DNA of 64,000 nt from Rhodothermales bacterium (GCA_039944855.1 JBDUXZ010000002.1:124001-188000), one strand, 5' to 3'; counted from the stretch's first letter, positions 32,786 through 42,244 are shown. A program made the numbers and translations. Notes: a model not told the origin generated them from the letters alone.

Positions 32786-34480
32786 ATGGACTCTGCCGTC
32801 CTCCTCTCCCTCGCTGCGGCCCTCGTCGCGCTCGGCCTCGGCTTCGTGCTCGGCCGGCTGACGTGGGTCGGGCGCGCCGGGCGACGGCTCGATGAGGCGG
32901 CGCGTGAGGCCGAGGCCCTCATCGAGCAGGCGCAGCAAGAGGCCGAGACGTTCCGCCAGCAGCACGTCGTCACGGCGCGGGATGCGCTCGAAGCCGAGCG
33001 GCACCGGCTGGCGACCGAGGCGCAGGAGCAGAAGTCCAAGTTCCGCCGTATCCGCCACAAGCTCGACGCCCGGCAGGAGAAGCTCGCCCGCCGCCTCAAA
33101 CGGATCGGCCAGCGCGAGGACGCCGTCCAGAAGGCGCTCGACGCCGTGGACGCGCTCCGCGCCGAGGCCGACCACCGCAACACCGAGGCCGAAGAGCTGC
33201 GGGCGAGCGTGCAGAAGCTCGCCAAAGCCGTCGGCAGCCGGCAGCAGGAAGTCGCCGCCCGCGAGCGCGACGCCGAGGCGCTGCGCGAGTCGCTCGCCGC
33301 CAAGCACGTCCGCCTCGACCGCCTCGTCGGCGAGCACATCCGCAAGCTCGAAGCCGTGACGGGCATCTCGAAGCAGGAAGCGCTCGAGCGGCTCATCGAG
33401 GAGCTGGAAAACGAGGCCAAGCTCGAAGCCGCCGCCGCCATCAAAGAGATCCGCGACGAGGCGAAGATGACGGCCAACCGCGAGGCGCGGAAGGTCGTCC
33501 TCACGGCGATCCAGCGCACGGCCTCCACCCACACCATCGAGCACACCGTCTCCGTCGTCCAGCTCACGAGCGACGACATGAAGGGGCGGATCATCGGGCG
33601 CGAGGGCCGCAACATCCGCGCGTTCGAGGCCGCCACTGGCATTGAAGTCGTCGTGGACGACACGCCCGAGGCCGTGCTCCTCTCCGGGTTCGACCCCGTG
33701 CGCCGCGAGATCGCGAAGGTGGCGATGGAGCGGCTCGTGCAGGACGGCCGCATCCACCCCGCCCGCATCGAGGAGATCGTCGAGAAGACGCGGGCGGAAA
33801 TCGAGGAGGACGTGATCGAGGCGGGCGAGCAGGCCGTGATCGAGCTCGGCCTCCACGGACTGCACCCCGAGCTGGTTCGGCTCGTCGGCCGGATGAAGTT
33901 CCGCTTCTCCTACGGGCAGAACCTCCTCGCGCACTCGATGGAGGTCGCCCAGCTCGCCTCGCTGATGGCGGCCGAACTCGACCTCGACCCGCGCAAAGCC
34001 CGCCGCGCCGGGCTGCTACACGACATCGGGAAGGTCGTGGAGGGCGAGTTGGAGAGCCCGCATGCGATCGTCGGGATGGAGTGGGCGCAGCGTTACAAAG
34101 AGCACCCCGAGGTCTGCAACGCCGTCGGCGCGCACCACGACGAGATCGAGATGACGTCGGCGCTCTCCCCCATCGTGCAGGCCGCCGACTCGATCAGCGG
34201 CGCGCGGCCCGGCGCGCGGCGCGAGGGGCTGGAGAACTACGTCCAGCGGCTGAAGGCGCTCGAAGAGGTCGCCCGCGGGTTCGACGGCGTGCAGCGGGTC
34301 TACGCGATCCAGGCCGGCCGCGAAGTCCGCGTGATCGTCAACCACGACCTCGTCTCCGACGCCCGCGCCGACCAGATGGCGCGGGAGATCTCGAAGAAGA
34401 TCGAGCACGACCTCCAGTACCCCGGCCAGGTCAAGATCACCGTGATCCGCGAAGTCCGCGCCGTCGCTTACGCGAAGTAG
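32786..34480 (+). CDS. rny: Ribonuclease Y
   Basis: This 564-residue membrane-anchored endoribonuclease starts mRNA decay. One N-terminal membrane helix (VLLSLAAALVALGLGFVLG) is followed by a long coiled coil (about 30-195). A KH domain follows, with GRIIGREGRNIRAFEAATG. The metal-dependent HD domain has HSMEVAQLASLMAAE and LLHDIGKVVEGE. The C-terminus ends ITVIREVRAVAYAK as in the family. The order zapA - RNA - rny is shared with related phyla. The ribosome binding site is weak and a terminator hairpin lies directly upstream. Confidence 0.96.
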   Translation: MDSAVLLSLAAALVALGLGFVLGRLTWVGRAGRRLDEAAREAEALIEQAQQEAETFRQQHVVTARDALEAERHRLATEAQEQKSKFRRIRHKLDARQEKLARRLKRIGQREDAVQKALDAVDALRAEADHRNTEAEELRASVQKLAKAVGSRQQEVAARERDAEALRESLAAKHVRLDRLVGEHIRKLEAVTGISKQEALERLIEELENEAKLEAAAAIKEIRDEAKMTANREARKVVLTAIQRTASTHTIEHTVSVVQLTSDDMKGRIIGREGRNIRAFEAATGIEVVVDDTPEAVLLSGFDPVRREIAKVAMERLVQDGRIHPARIEEIVEKTRAEIEEDVIEAGEQAVIELGLHGLHPELVRLVGRMKFRFSYGQNLLAHSMEVAQLASLMAAELDLDPRKARRAGLLHDIGKVVEGELESPHAIVGMEWAQRYKEHPEVCNAVGAHHDEIEMTSALSPIVQAADSISGARPGARREGLENYVQRLKALEEVARGFDGVQRVYAIQAGREVRVIVNHDLVSDARADQMAREISKKIEHDLQYPGQVKITVIREVRAVAYAK

Positions 34481-34610
34481 GCAGGGACGGCGGGGCAGAC
34501 AGAGGGCATGGCGCGCCGCGTTATTTTCCCCGGCGTCTCCGCTATCTTGCGACGGACCCGAGCCGCCCCGGCGTCGCGGTCGCCCGTCTCGTCCCCGTCC
34601 GAACGTCGCC

Positions 34611-35945
34611 ATGCCCCACGCCGACCCTGCCGGCGCTCCCGAGCAGGCCGCCTCCGAGGCGGCCGGACTGTACTTCGGCACCCCGCGCGCGCTCGGGGCT
34701 CAGGGGCAGCGCATCCTCTGCAACACGGCCGCGCGGTTCTTCAACGCCGAGGCGGACCTGCTCCGGGCCGACGCCCTCGGCGACGCCCTCGCCTCGCTCC
34801 CGTCGGACATCGCGGATGACTTCCGGGACGGCCATCTCTCCAGTCTCCTCCTCAGCGACGACACCGCCCTCCTCGCCGGCCCCGCCAGCGATTCGCCGTT
34901 CGCGCTCCGCCTCCGCAAGCCCCGCATCGCCGACACCGCCCGCGTGTTCGATGCCTTCGCCGAGGCCATGCGCGTCGGCGTCGCCGAGAGCCGGCGGCGC
35001 GGGTTCACCGACGCCACGCGGACGCTCGGCGACGGGCTCATCGGGCTCGCCGTCGCGGGCTACCTCGCCGAAGACGCCTACGCCGAGGCCGCTGTGCTCT
35101 ACCTCCTCGACCTCTTCGGCAAGCTCCGCTCGGCCACGTTCGAGGGCGAGCCGTTCACGACGGGCCTCCTCTTCGTCGGCTCCTCCGGCGCCCACGCCGA
35201 GCGGGAGCCGACGGCGACGCCACTCACGCGGCCCCTCGCGCTCTACGACGCCCAAGGCATCGACAAGCGGTTCTGGTTCATGGTCGACGGGCGGGGGACG
35301 TACTACGTCTGCGACCGCAGCCTCCGCGTCAGCCACGCCTTCGCTGTGCCGCCCGGCTCGGGCGCGGCGCGGCAGTGGCTGGAGCACCGGCTCAGCGCGG
35401 GCGAGGCCCTCTTCCGCGTCACGAGCCGCAGCGAGTTCTGCGTCAGCACCCCCGACGGGCTCGACTTCTCGTACCACAACGACACGTGGCGCCTCCGCGA
35501 CTACCGCGCGATCTACGGCGCCGTCATCGGCCGGCTCGGCTGCTCGCGCACCTTCCTCGACGCCCTCCTCCCCTTCGTCCTCAAGCTCTCGAACCGCCAC
35601 CTCAGCGCCCTCGTGTGGATCCCGGCGGAGGGCGGGCTGGAGCGCGTCCACCTCAAAACGCGCAACCGGCTGCTCACCGAGCCGGTCTCCCTCTTCGACG
35701 CCGCGCGGCGGTCGTTCCTCACGCGGCAGCTCACGAGCGATGGGGCTACGATCATCGCGACGACGGGCGACGTGCTGGGCTACGGCTGTATCGTCGACAC
35801 GGGGCGGGAAGCGATCCAGGGCGTCTACGGGACGGGCGAGTTGACGGCCCGCCACCTCAGCCGGTTCGGCGTCGCCATAAAAGTCTCGCGCGACGGGCAG
35901 GTGCAGATCTACACGCAGCCCGACGCCCCGGCGGTGCAGCTATGA
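34611..35945 (+). CDS. DAC-like (DisA_N-related) putative sensor domain protein
   Basis: This 444-residue soluble protein probably carries a divergent diadenylate-cyclase fold at its C-terminus. D377-G-A-TIIATTGDVLGYG matches the DGA motif region and G407-TGELTAR414-H415-LSRFGVAIKVS matches the GTRHRAA...VS region of DisA. The canonical RHR is RHL here, so cyclase activity is doubtful; it fits the DACNV-type sensor families defined by comparative genomics. The N-terminal about 330 residues are helical and not recognised. It overlaps plsY by 4 bp (ATGA), so the two are coupled. Confidence 0.65.
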   Translation: MPHADPAGAPEQAASEAAGLYFGTPRALGAQGQRILCNTAARFFNAEADLLRADALGDALASLPSDIADDFRDGHLSSLLLSDDTALLAGPASDSPFALRLRKPRIADTARVFDAFAEAMRVGVAESRRRGFTDATRTLGDGLIGLAVAGYLAEDAYAEAAVLYLLDLFGKLRSATFEGEPFTTGLLFVGSSGAHAEREPTATPLTRPLALYDAQGIDKRFWFMVDGRGTYYVCDRSLRVSHAFAVPPGSGAARQWLEHRLSAGEALFRVTSRSEFCVSTPDGLDFSYHNDTWRLRDYRAIYGAVIGRLGCSRTFLDALLPFVLKLSNRHLSALVWIPAEGGLERVHLKTRNRLLTEPVSLFDAARRSFLTRQLTSDGATIIATTGDVLGYGCIVDTGREAIQGVYGTGELTARHLSRFGVAIKVSRDGQVQIYTQPDAPAVQL

Positions 35946-36568
35946 CGCTACTCGCCTCCGTCCTCGTCGGCTGGCTGATCGGCTCGATCCCGACGGCCTA
36001 CCTCGTCGTCAAGCGCCGCCACGGGCTCGACGTCCACCTCGAGGGCTCGGCGAACGTCGGGGCGAACAACGCCTACCGGACGACGGGGTCGAAGCGTATC
36101 GGAGCGCTCGTGCTCGCGCTCGACGCGCTGAAAGGGATCGCCGCCGCCGCCGCAGGTTGGGCCGTGGCGACCGCGCTCGGGGCATCGGATCCGTACTGGT
36201 CGAAGAGCGTGGCCCTCCTAGGCGCGATTGCTGGGCACAACTACAACCTGTGGCTCTCGCTCTCGTCGGGCCGGCTCGCGGGCGGCAAAGGGCTGGCGAC
36301 AGCGGCGGGCGGCTTCCTCCTCGTGACGCCGCTCCTCGTGCCGGCGTGGGGCCTGCTGTTCCTCGTCGGCCGGTGGGCGTTCGCGACGTGGCGCGGTGTG
36401 CGGGACACGATCTTCGGCAACGTCGTCGCCACCGTGCTCGTGCCGTTCGCGGCCTGGGGCCTCTACGGCGCGGCGGGCTTCGTCGTCGTGCTCGCTTTCG
36501 CCGCGCTCGTCCTGCCGAAGCACGTCGGGCAAGTGCGCGCGTTGTGGTATTCGGGAGCCGAGACCTGA
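35942..36568 (+). CDS. plsY: Glycerol-3-phosphate acyltransferase PlsY
   Basis: This 208-residue membrane enzyme acylates glycerol-3-phosphate from acyl phosphate, the first step of phospholipid synthesis. Five to seven membrane helices are evident. The three conserved motifs are GSIPTAYLVVKRRHGLDV, GSANVGANNAYRTTG and GHNYNLWLSLSSGRLAGGKG. Tyr-Asn replaces the common Phe-Pro in motif 3 (GHNYN). The start overlaps the stop of the DAC-like gene. Confidence 0.92.
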   Translation: MTLLASVLVGWLIGSIPTAYLVVKRRHGLDVHLEGSANVGANNAYRTTGSKRIGALVLALDALKGIAAAAAGWAVATALGASDPYWSKSVALLGAIAGHNYNLWLSLSSGRLAGGKGLATAAGGFLLVTPLLVPAWGLLFLVGRWAFATWRGVRDTIFGNVVATVLVPFAAWGLYGAAGFVVVLAFAALVLPKHVGQVRALWYSGAET

Positions 36569-36822
36569 CGGGCACGACCTCCCCCGCTTCACCCGTTTAC
36601 CTCGCGCCCCCCCTCGGATCCCCGGCCCGCTAACCCCCCGCTCCACCAGGAGCGCGCAAAAAACGATGAATCCGGCAGATATACCCAGATTTTTTCGTAT
36701 GCTAGCGGTCCCCCGGCGCGGGGATAGGAACGGCTCGATTCCCGTGAGGTATCCGCTGCCGGACGGACGCTGGCCCCCGGGCCGTCCGCCCCGTCGCTCG
36801 CTCAACGTCATCGCCTAGAGTC

Positions 36823-39309
36823 ATGATTGGAACGGTTGGAAGCCTCTTCATCCTCGTCGCTCTCGTGGCGACCGTCCTCGCCGGCGTCGCCTACTTCAAA
36901 GTCGCCCAGGGAACGGCCGACGAGGCGTGGTGGAAACGCATCGGGCGGCAGGCATGGTTCGTCTCGCTCGGCACGAGCGTCGTCGCGTTCGGGCTGTTGG
37001 TGTACCTCTTCGGGACGCACCAGTACCAGTACGCCTACGTCTACGCGAACTCGTCGAACGACCTCCCGACGTACTTCACGCTCTCGGCGACGTGGGCCGG
37101 GCAGGAGGGCTCGTTCCTGCTGTGGATCGTCTACACCGCCGTCCTCGGCGCGCTCCTCATCCGTTGGGGCTCGCGCCCGGCCGAGGGCCGCGACCTCGAA
37201 CTCCGTCGGACGTTCGAAGCGCCCGTCCTCGCCGTCTTCGCGCTCTGCCAGGGCTTCCTCCTCTCGATGGTCGCCGGCGTCGACTTCGGCGCGTTCGCGA
37301 TCGGCGTTTCCCCGTTCCAGACCCTCGCCGCGAAATTCCCCGAGGCGCCCGTGCTCCAGCAGGCTGGCTACGTCCCGCCCGACGGCAACGGCCTCAACGA
37401 CCTCCTCCAGAACTACTGGATGACGATCCACCCGCCGACGCTCTTCACGGGCTTCGCGGCGATGACCGTGCCGTTCGCCTTCGCCGTTGCCGCGCTGTGG
37501 AAGAAGCAGTACACGCAGTGGGTCCGGCCCGCGCTGCCGTGGACGCTCTACGCCGTGCTCGTGCTCGGCGTCGGGATCGTGATGGGCGGGTACTGGGCGT
37601 ACGAGACGCTCTCGTTCGGCGGCTACTGGGCGTGGGACCCCGTCGAGAACTCCAGCCTCGTGCCGTGGCTCTTCGGGATCGCAGCGATCCACTCGATGAT
37701 CGTGCAGAAGAAGAGTTCGGCTGGGCACAAGAGCGCGCTCATCCTCTGCATCGCCTCGTTCATGTTCGTCGTCTACTCGACGTTCCTCACGCGCAGCGGC
37801 ATCCTCGGCGACGTGTCAGTCCACTCCTTCGTCGACCTCGGGCTCTACAACCAGCTCCTCCTCTGGATCCTCTCGATGGGCGTCGTCGGCTTCGGGCTCT
37901 TCGCGTACCGCTACCGGGAGCTGCCGGTGCCGCGCACGCCGCCCGCTACGCTCAGCCGCGAGTCGATGATCTTCACGGGCGCGCTCACGCTCTGCCTGAT
38001 GGGCCTCGTCATCATCGTCGGCACGAGCGCGCCGATCCTCGGGCGCATCTTCCGCGACAACCCGGCGGGCGTGGCGATCTCGTTCTACAACACGTGGACG
38101 CTCCCGCTCGCCGTCATCGTCGCCTCGCTCGCGGGCCTCGGGCAGCTTTTCTGGTGGAAGAAGATGACGGTCGAGAACGTGAACCGCGCGCTCCTCAAGC
38201 CGCTCGCGCTGACGGTCGTCTCCGTCGCCGCCGTGCTCGTGCTGACGCCGTTCGTGCCGATTACAACGCCCGCGCCCACCGCCGTCGCGGCGGCCCCGGC
38301 GGCGGCCATCGAGGCCGGGATCGGCGGCGGCGTCGAGGGATTCTGGGCCGGCTACGGGCAGAGCTTGCTGCTCCTGCTTCTCATCTTCGCCGCGTTCTTC
38401 GCCTTCTACGGCAACGCCGCCGTGCTCTGGCGCATCGCGCGAGGCAACCTCAAGCTCGCCGGCGGCTCTATCACCCACGTAGGCTTCGCGCTGATGCTCC
38501 TCGGCATCGTCGCCTCGACCGTCTTCAACGACCCGATCTCGGACGGGCAGGGCGCCGACATCCGCGGCGACCGCGACAACTTCATCCTCCAGCAGGGTGA
38601 GGCGCGCAACATCGAAGGCTACACCGTCCGCTACGACGGCAAGCACTTCAACGACCGCGGCCGGACCGTCTACACGCTCGACTTCACGACGCCCAACGGC
38701 CGGCAGTTTCAAGCAGAGAACGTGGTCTACCACAGCACGAGCGAGCAGTGGATTCAGCACCCCCACGTCGAGAACTTCGCGGAGCAGGACATCTACGTCG
38801 CCCTCTTCCCGAGCGCGATGATGGACAGCGGCGGGAGCGAGAACGCCACACCCGGCCAGCTCCTCCTCCGCCGCGGCGACACCGCCCCGCTCAGCGACGG
38901 CGCCTACACCGTCGAGTTCGTCCGCTACGATCTCGAGCCGACCGTTGAAGGCATCCCGACCGACTCGCTGGACCTCGCCGTCGGCGCGGAGCTGAAGGTG
39001 ACGAACACGGCGACAGGCGAGGCGCGCACGATCTCCCCGGTCTACCTCATCCTCGCCGACCGCAGCCAGCAGTACGTCCAGAACTCGATCCCTGACTGGG
39101 GCTTGGGCTTCTCGTTCACCGGGATGCGCGTGGAAGACGACGCCGTCCAGCTCACGATCGAGGGGGCCGACACGGCGCCGACCGACTGGGTGGTGGTGCA
39201 GGCGTACCGTAAGCCGTTCATCAGCCTGCTCTGGCTCGGGACGATCGTCCTCGCCATCGGCTTCACGCTCTCGATTGTCCGCCGCGCACAGGAAGGACGA
39301 GGCCGCTAG
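36823..39309 (+). CDS. ccmF: CcmF-type heme lyase subunit (cytochrome c assembly)
   Basis: This 828-residue polytopic membrane protein of the heme-handling CcsA/CcmF superfamily ligates heme to apocytochrome c. Motifs include W91-AGQEGSFLLW and the WWD-type periplasmic segment GGYWAWDPVENSSLVPWLFG, with SFMFVVYSTFLTRSG after it. A large periplasmic domain (about 560-790) and a final helix (ISLLWLGTIVLAIGFTLSIV) complete the CcmF layout, somewhat longer than E. coli CcmF. No other ccm gene lies in the window. A 254-bp gap with an AT-rich segment (36655-36710) precedes it. Confidence 0.9.
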   Translation: MIGTVGSLFILVALVATVLAGVAYFKVAQGTADEAWWKRIGRQAWFVSLGTSVVAFGLLVYLFGTHQYQYAYVYANSSNDLPTYFTLSATWAGQEGSFLLWIVYTAVLGALLIRWGSRPAEGRDLELRRTFEAPVLAVFALCQGFLLSMVAGVDFGAFAIGVSPFQTLAAKFPEAPVLQQAGYVPPDGNGLNDLLQNYWMTIHPPTLFTGFAAMTVPFAFAVAALWKKQYTQWVRPALPWTLYAVLVLGVGIVMGGYWAYETLSFGGYWAWDPVENSSLVPWLFGIAAIHSMIVQKKSSAGHKSALILCIASFMFVVYSTFLTRSGILGDVSVHSFVDLGLYNQLLLWILSMGVVGFGLFAYRYRELPVPRTPPATLSRESMIFTGALTLCLMGLVIIVGTSAPILGRIFRDNPAGVAISFYNTWTLPLAVIVASLAGLGQLFWWKKMTVENVNRALLKPLALTVVSVAAVLVLTPFVPITTPAPTAVAAAPAAAIEAGIGGGVEGFWAGYGQSLLLLLLIFAAFFAFYGNAAVLWRIARGNLKLAGGSITHVGFALMLLGIVASTVFNDPISDGQGADIRGDRDNFILQQGEARNIEGYTVRYDGKHFNDRGRTVYTLDFTTPNGRQFQAENVVYHSTSEQWIQHPHVENFAEQDIYVALFPSAMMDSGGSENATPGQLLLRRGDTAPLSDGAYTVEFVRYDLEPTVEGIPTDSLDLAVGAELKVTNTATGEARTISPVYLILADRSQQYVQNSIPDWGLGFSFTGMRVEDDAVQLTIEGADTAPTDWVVVQAYRKPFISLLWLGTIVLAIGFTLSIVRRAQEGRGR

Positions 39310-39362
39310 CGAACAGGCAGGGCTGCGTTAGCCCACGGACGCGTTAGCTCAGAGGTAGCGGT

Positions 39363-39812
39363 TCAGGCGGTAGCCTGGAACGTCCCGGACGGAGCGTTGT
39401 CGTCGGTCAACAGGCCGACGGTGCGTTGCAGCACGTCGCGGAGCGACACGATCTCACTCTTGAGCCGGTCGAGGCGGCGGCTCATTTCCTCGGCTCCGCA
39501 GAACTTCCACATCGCCCGTCCTTTCCCGGTCAGCCACACGCTGCGGCCCTCTTTCGAGGCGATGCGCGTGACCAGTTCCTTCTGCTCCAGGGCGTCGAGC
39601 GCATCCTCGATGTGATCCGCGTGGAGCCGCTCGGCGATGCCGGGCTCCGATACGCCGTCGGAAGTCCAGAGCATCAGGAGCACACGGCGCTCGTCCGCGC
39701 TCAAGCTGACGTCGTCCATCTGCGGGCACAGCGTAGCGACGAGGTCGTTCGAGGCCGAGAGGGCTGTTCCGAGGTATTCGTCTAGTAGGGCGACCTGGGC
39801 GGGATCACTCAT
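39363..39812 (-). CDS. MarR-like winged-helix protein
   Basis: This 149-residue cytoplasmic protein has a winged helix-turn-helix: LSADERRVLLMLWTSDGVSE, PGIAERLHADHIEDALDAL (recognition helix), EQKELVTRIASKEGRSVWLT (wing), followed by a C-terminal helical segment. The layout is MarR-like, but the flanking dimerisation helices are short. It could regulate a neighbour, for example the ABC operon. A possible promoter lies at 39857-39887. The 3' end abuts a tRNA D-arm-like sequence at 39339-39365. Confidence 0.7.
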   Translation of the reverse strand: MSDPAQVALLDEYLGTALSASNDLVATLCPQMDDVSLSADERRVLLMLWTSDGVSEPGIAERLHADHIEDALDALEQKELVTRIASKEGRSVWLTGKGRAMWKFCGAEEMSRRLDRLKSEIVSLRDVLQRTVGLLTDDNAPSGTFQATA

Positions 39813-39856
39813 GGCGGCGGGATCAATTACAGGAATCGTTCGGGGAAAGCATAGCG

Positions 39857-39887
39857 TGTATAGGGACTAAATCTAAAAAAGTGACAA
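39857..39887 (-). promoter_or_regulatory. Possible promoter of the MarR-like gene
   Basis: On the minus strand, TTGTCA (39882-39887) and TATACA (39857-39862) are 19 bp apart in an AT-rich segment of an otherwise GC-rich genome, about 45 bp upstream of the start codon. This is motif evidence only. Confidence 0.35.
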
Positions 39888-39926
39888 GCCCTCTACTATC
39901 AGGGATTTCCCCAGACCCCACTACCG

Positions 39927-41036
39927 TCAATCCACCATGGATTCCCGTGCGTACGCGCGCCCTTCCGCAGTGAGGGCAAGGCGATCTACCCTGCGAACGA
40001 CGTAGCCATCGCGCACGGCGGCCTCAACGGCGAGCTTCGCGAGGTCGGGCGTCCAGCGGAGGTGTTCTTGCAAATGCGGCACCCGGCACTCGCGATCCTC
40101 CTGCGGCGTGCCCTCGTGGTGGAGCAGGTGGACGGCTAGCATTTTCTCGGCGAAGGCCCGCCGCCGCGTCCGCCGCCGCCGCGCGAGGGCCACGAGCCCG
40201 CGCTCGGGCGCAAACGCGAACGTGAGCGCGAACGCGAGCCCCGCAGCGGTCGCCATCGAGCCGGCTATTGACGAATCCAGCCCACGGGCCATCCAGTAGC
40301 CCGCGACGGCGCAGAGCACGCCGAGGCCCGCGCTGAGGCCGAGCATCACCGTCAGCCGGTCCGTCAGCAGGTACGCCGTCGCCGGCGGCGCAATCATGAG
40401 CGCGACGACGAGGATCGACCCGACGGCGTCGAACGCACCGACGGCGGTGACGGAGACGAGCGTCATCAGGCCGTAATGGAGCGCGACCGGGGCGAAGCCG
40501 AGCGCGGCGGCTAGCCCGGCATCGAACGTGGAGAGCTTGAGCTCTTTGAAGAAGGCCACGATGAACCCCAAGTTGAGCAGGAGGACCGGCCCCATCACCC
40601 ACAGCGCTTGTGGGCCGAGATCGGTCCCACCGACGACGAAGCGGTTGAAGGGCGCGAACGCGAGTTCGCCGAGGAGCACGGCGTCGACGTCGAGGTGGAC
40701 ATCGGAAGCGAAGCGGGCGATGAGGACGACGCCAAGGGAGAAGAGCACGGGGAAGACGAGCCCGATCGCGGCGTCCTCCTTCACGCGCCCCGTCCGGCTC
40801 AGCGCCTCGATCAGCACGACGGTCAGCACGCCCGTCGCGGCGGCGGCGACGATGAGGAGCGGGCTCGCGAGGTCTTCCGTGACGAAGAAGGCGAGGACGA
40901 GACCCGGCAGGATCGCGTGGCTGATGGCATCGCTCATGAGCGACACGCGGCGGAGCACGAGGAAGACGCCCGGTAGAGCGCAGGCCGCAGCCGTAACGGC
41001 GGCGATCAATTGGATTTCGAGTTGACCCTGTGTCAT
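39927..41036 (-). CDS. Metal ABC transporter permease with C-terminal winged helix (second permease)
   Basis: This 369-residue permease of the ABC-3 family (ZnuB/TroC/TroD) for manganese or zinc uptake has about eight membrane helices (1-280), with SDAISHAILPGLVLA near the first loop and FDAVGSILVVALMIAPPATAYLLTDRL. The last about 80 residues (MLAVHLLHHEG, LRWTPDLAKLAVEAAVRDGYVVRRVDRLALTAEG) form a winged helix like DtxR-family DNA-binding domains. The start overlaps the stop of the preceding permease gene (ATGA). It is the last gene of the operon. Confidence 0.9.
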   Translation of the reverse strand: MTQGQLEIQLIAAVTAAACALPGVFLVLRRVSLMSDAISHAILPGLVLAFFVTEDLASPLLIVAAAATGVLTVVLIEALSRTGRVKEDAAIGLVFPVLFSLGVVLIARFASDVHLDVDAVLLGELAFAPFNRFVVGGTDLGPQALWVMGPVLLLNLGFIVAFFKELKLSTFDAGLAAALGFAPVALHYGLMTLVSVTAVGAFDAVGSILVVALMIAPPATAYLLTDRLTVMLGLSAGLGVLCAVAGYWMARGLDSSIAGSMATAAGLAFALTFAFAPERGLVALARRRRTRRRAFAEKMLAVHLLHHEGTPQEDRECRVPHLQEHLRWTPDLAKLAVEAAVRDGYVVRRVDRLALTAEGRAYARESMVD

Positions 41037-42235
41037 GGGGGTAGTCCGTGGTCCGTGGTCCGTGGTCCGTGGCCCGTGGTTCTCCGCCCGCTGCCCTCTG
41101 CTTTCTGCCCGCTGCCCTCTGGAATCCGGGCGAAGGCGCGGGCCGCGCTCAATCCCTGCTCGGTGAGCGTCCAGCCCCGGTCATCGTGGGAGGCGACGAG
41201 GCCGCGCGCAGCGAGCGCTTCGAGCCCCGGCACGACGCTCTCCGGCCGCGCCGTCATCGTTTGCAACGTGGCGACGGGGTGCGGGTGGTGCGGGTTCTCG
41301 GCGTGCTGGAGCGCGAGGGTGTACAAATCTTCGAGCACGCCGATCTCGCGGAGGTTCGTCCGGTTGCGCCGGGCGCGCAGCCACGCGGCGATCAGCCCCC
41401 GGCGCGGCGCGAACGCGAGGGAGACGACGACGAGCACGCTCGCGCAGAGCACGATCGTCGGGCCCGTCGGGAGCTGTGTCGTCGTGGCGCTGATCACGGC
41501 CCCGCTCGCCCCGGCGAGCGCGCCGAAGAACGCCGCGAGCCCCATCATCACCCCGAGCCGGTCCGTCCACTGCCGCGCCGCCGCCGCCGGCGCGATCAGC
41601 ATCGCGCTCATCAGCACGACGCCGACCGTCTGCAATCCGATTACAATCGCGATGACGATGAGCGTTGTGAGGGCCACGTCGAGCCGCCGCATCGGGAGGC
41701 CGAGCGTGGAGCCGAACGCCGTGTCGAAGGCGAGCAGCTTGAACTCCTTCCAGAACGCCAGCGTGACGACGAGTGCCGCTGCCCCGAGCGCCGCCATTAC
41801 GACGACGTCGCGCGTGACGAGCGCCGCCGCCTGCCCGAACAGGAACGAGTCGAGCCCGGCCTGATTCCCCGCCGGCTGCCGCTGAATCACGACGAGGAGC
41901 ACGAGCCCGAAGCCGAAGAACACGGAGAGCACGATTCCGAGCGCCGCGTCGAACGGAATCCGCGAGCGCCGCACGACGCCCATCACCGCGAGCGTCCCGA
42001 CCCACCCCGCGAGCGCCGCGCCGATGACGAGCACGAGCGGGGCCTTGCTGCCGGTGAGCAGGAACGCGAGCGCGATGCCGGGCAGCGCCGCGTGGCTGAC
42101 GGCGTCGCCGAGGAGCGACTGCCCGCGCAGCACGGCGTACGTCCCGAGGGACCCGCTCACGATCCCGAGCGTCGCCGCGCCGAGCGCGACGGTGCGGAGC
42201 GTGTAGTCGAAGAGGAGGTCGTGGAGGAGGTCCAT
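41033..42235 (-). CDS. Metal ABC transporter permease with C-terminal winged helix (first permease)
   Basis: This 400-residue ABC-3 permease has LGTYAVLRGQSLLGDAVSHA and LQTVGVVLMSAMLIAPAAAA and about eight membrane helices to residue about 275. A winged helix follows (IGVLEDLYTLALQHAEN, ETRPxS region, LEALAARGLVASHDDRGWTL). The final about 30 residues (EGSGQKAEGSGRRTTGHGPR...) are encoded by a tandem-repeat array at 41044-41121 and have no counterpart in normal permeases. It is paired with the second permease, which overlaps it by 4 bp. Confidence 0.9.
   Translation of the reverse strand: MDLLHDLLFDYTLRTVALGAATLGIVSGSLGTYAVLRGQSLLGDAVSHAALPGIALAFLLTGSKAPLVLVIGAALAGWVGTLAVMGVVRRSRIPFDAALGIVLSVFFGFGLVLLVVIQRQPAGNQAGLDSFLFGQAAALVTRDVVVMAALGAAALVVTLAFWKEFKLLAFDTAFGSTLGLPMRRLDVALTTLIVIAIVIGLQTVGVVLMSAMLIAPAAAARQWTDRLGVMMGLAAFFGALAGASGAVISATTTQLPTGPTIVLCASVLVVVSLAFAPRRGLIAAWLRARRNRTNLREIGVLEDLYTLALQHAENPHHPHPVATLQTMTARPESVVPGLEALAARGLVASHDDRGWTLTEQGLSAARAFARIPEGSGQKAEGSGRRTTGHGPRTTDHGLPP
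41044..41121. repeat. Word-built repeat array inside a permease 3' end
   Basis: Five tandem 7-bp units GTCCGTG (41044-41078, the last GCCCGTG) are followed by two copies of the 15-mer GCCCGCTGCCCTCTG at 41086-41100 and 41107-41121. The array lies in frame in the 3' end of the first permease gene and encodes its Gly/Arg/Thr-rich tail. Word size and style match the intergenic hairpin arrays elsewhere in the window. Confidence 0.8.
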
Positions 42236-42244
42236 CGGTTCACG

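Noticed and set aside
41044-41121. CRISPR-like array
   Set aside because: Units are 7 and 15 bp in tandem with no regular spacers and no cas genes nearby.
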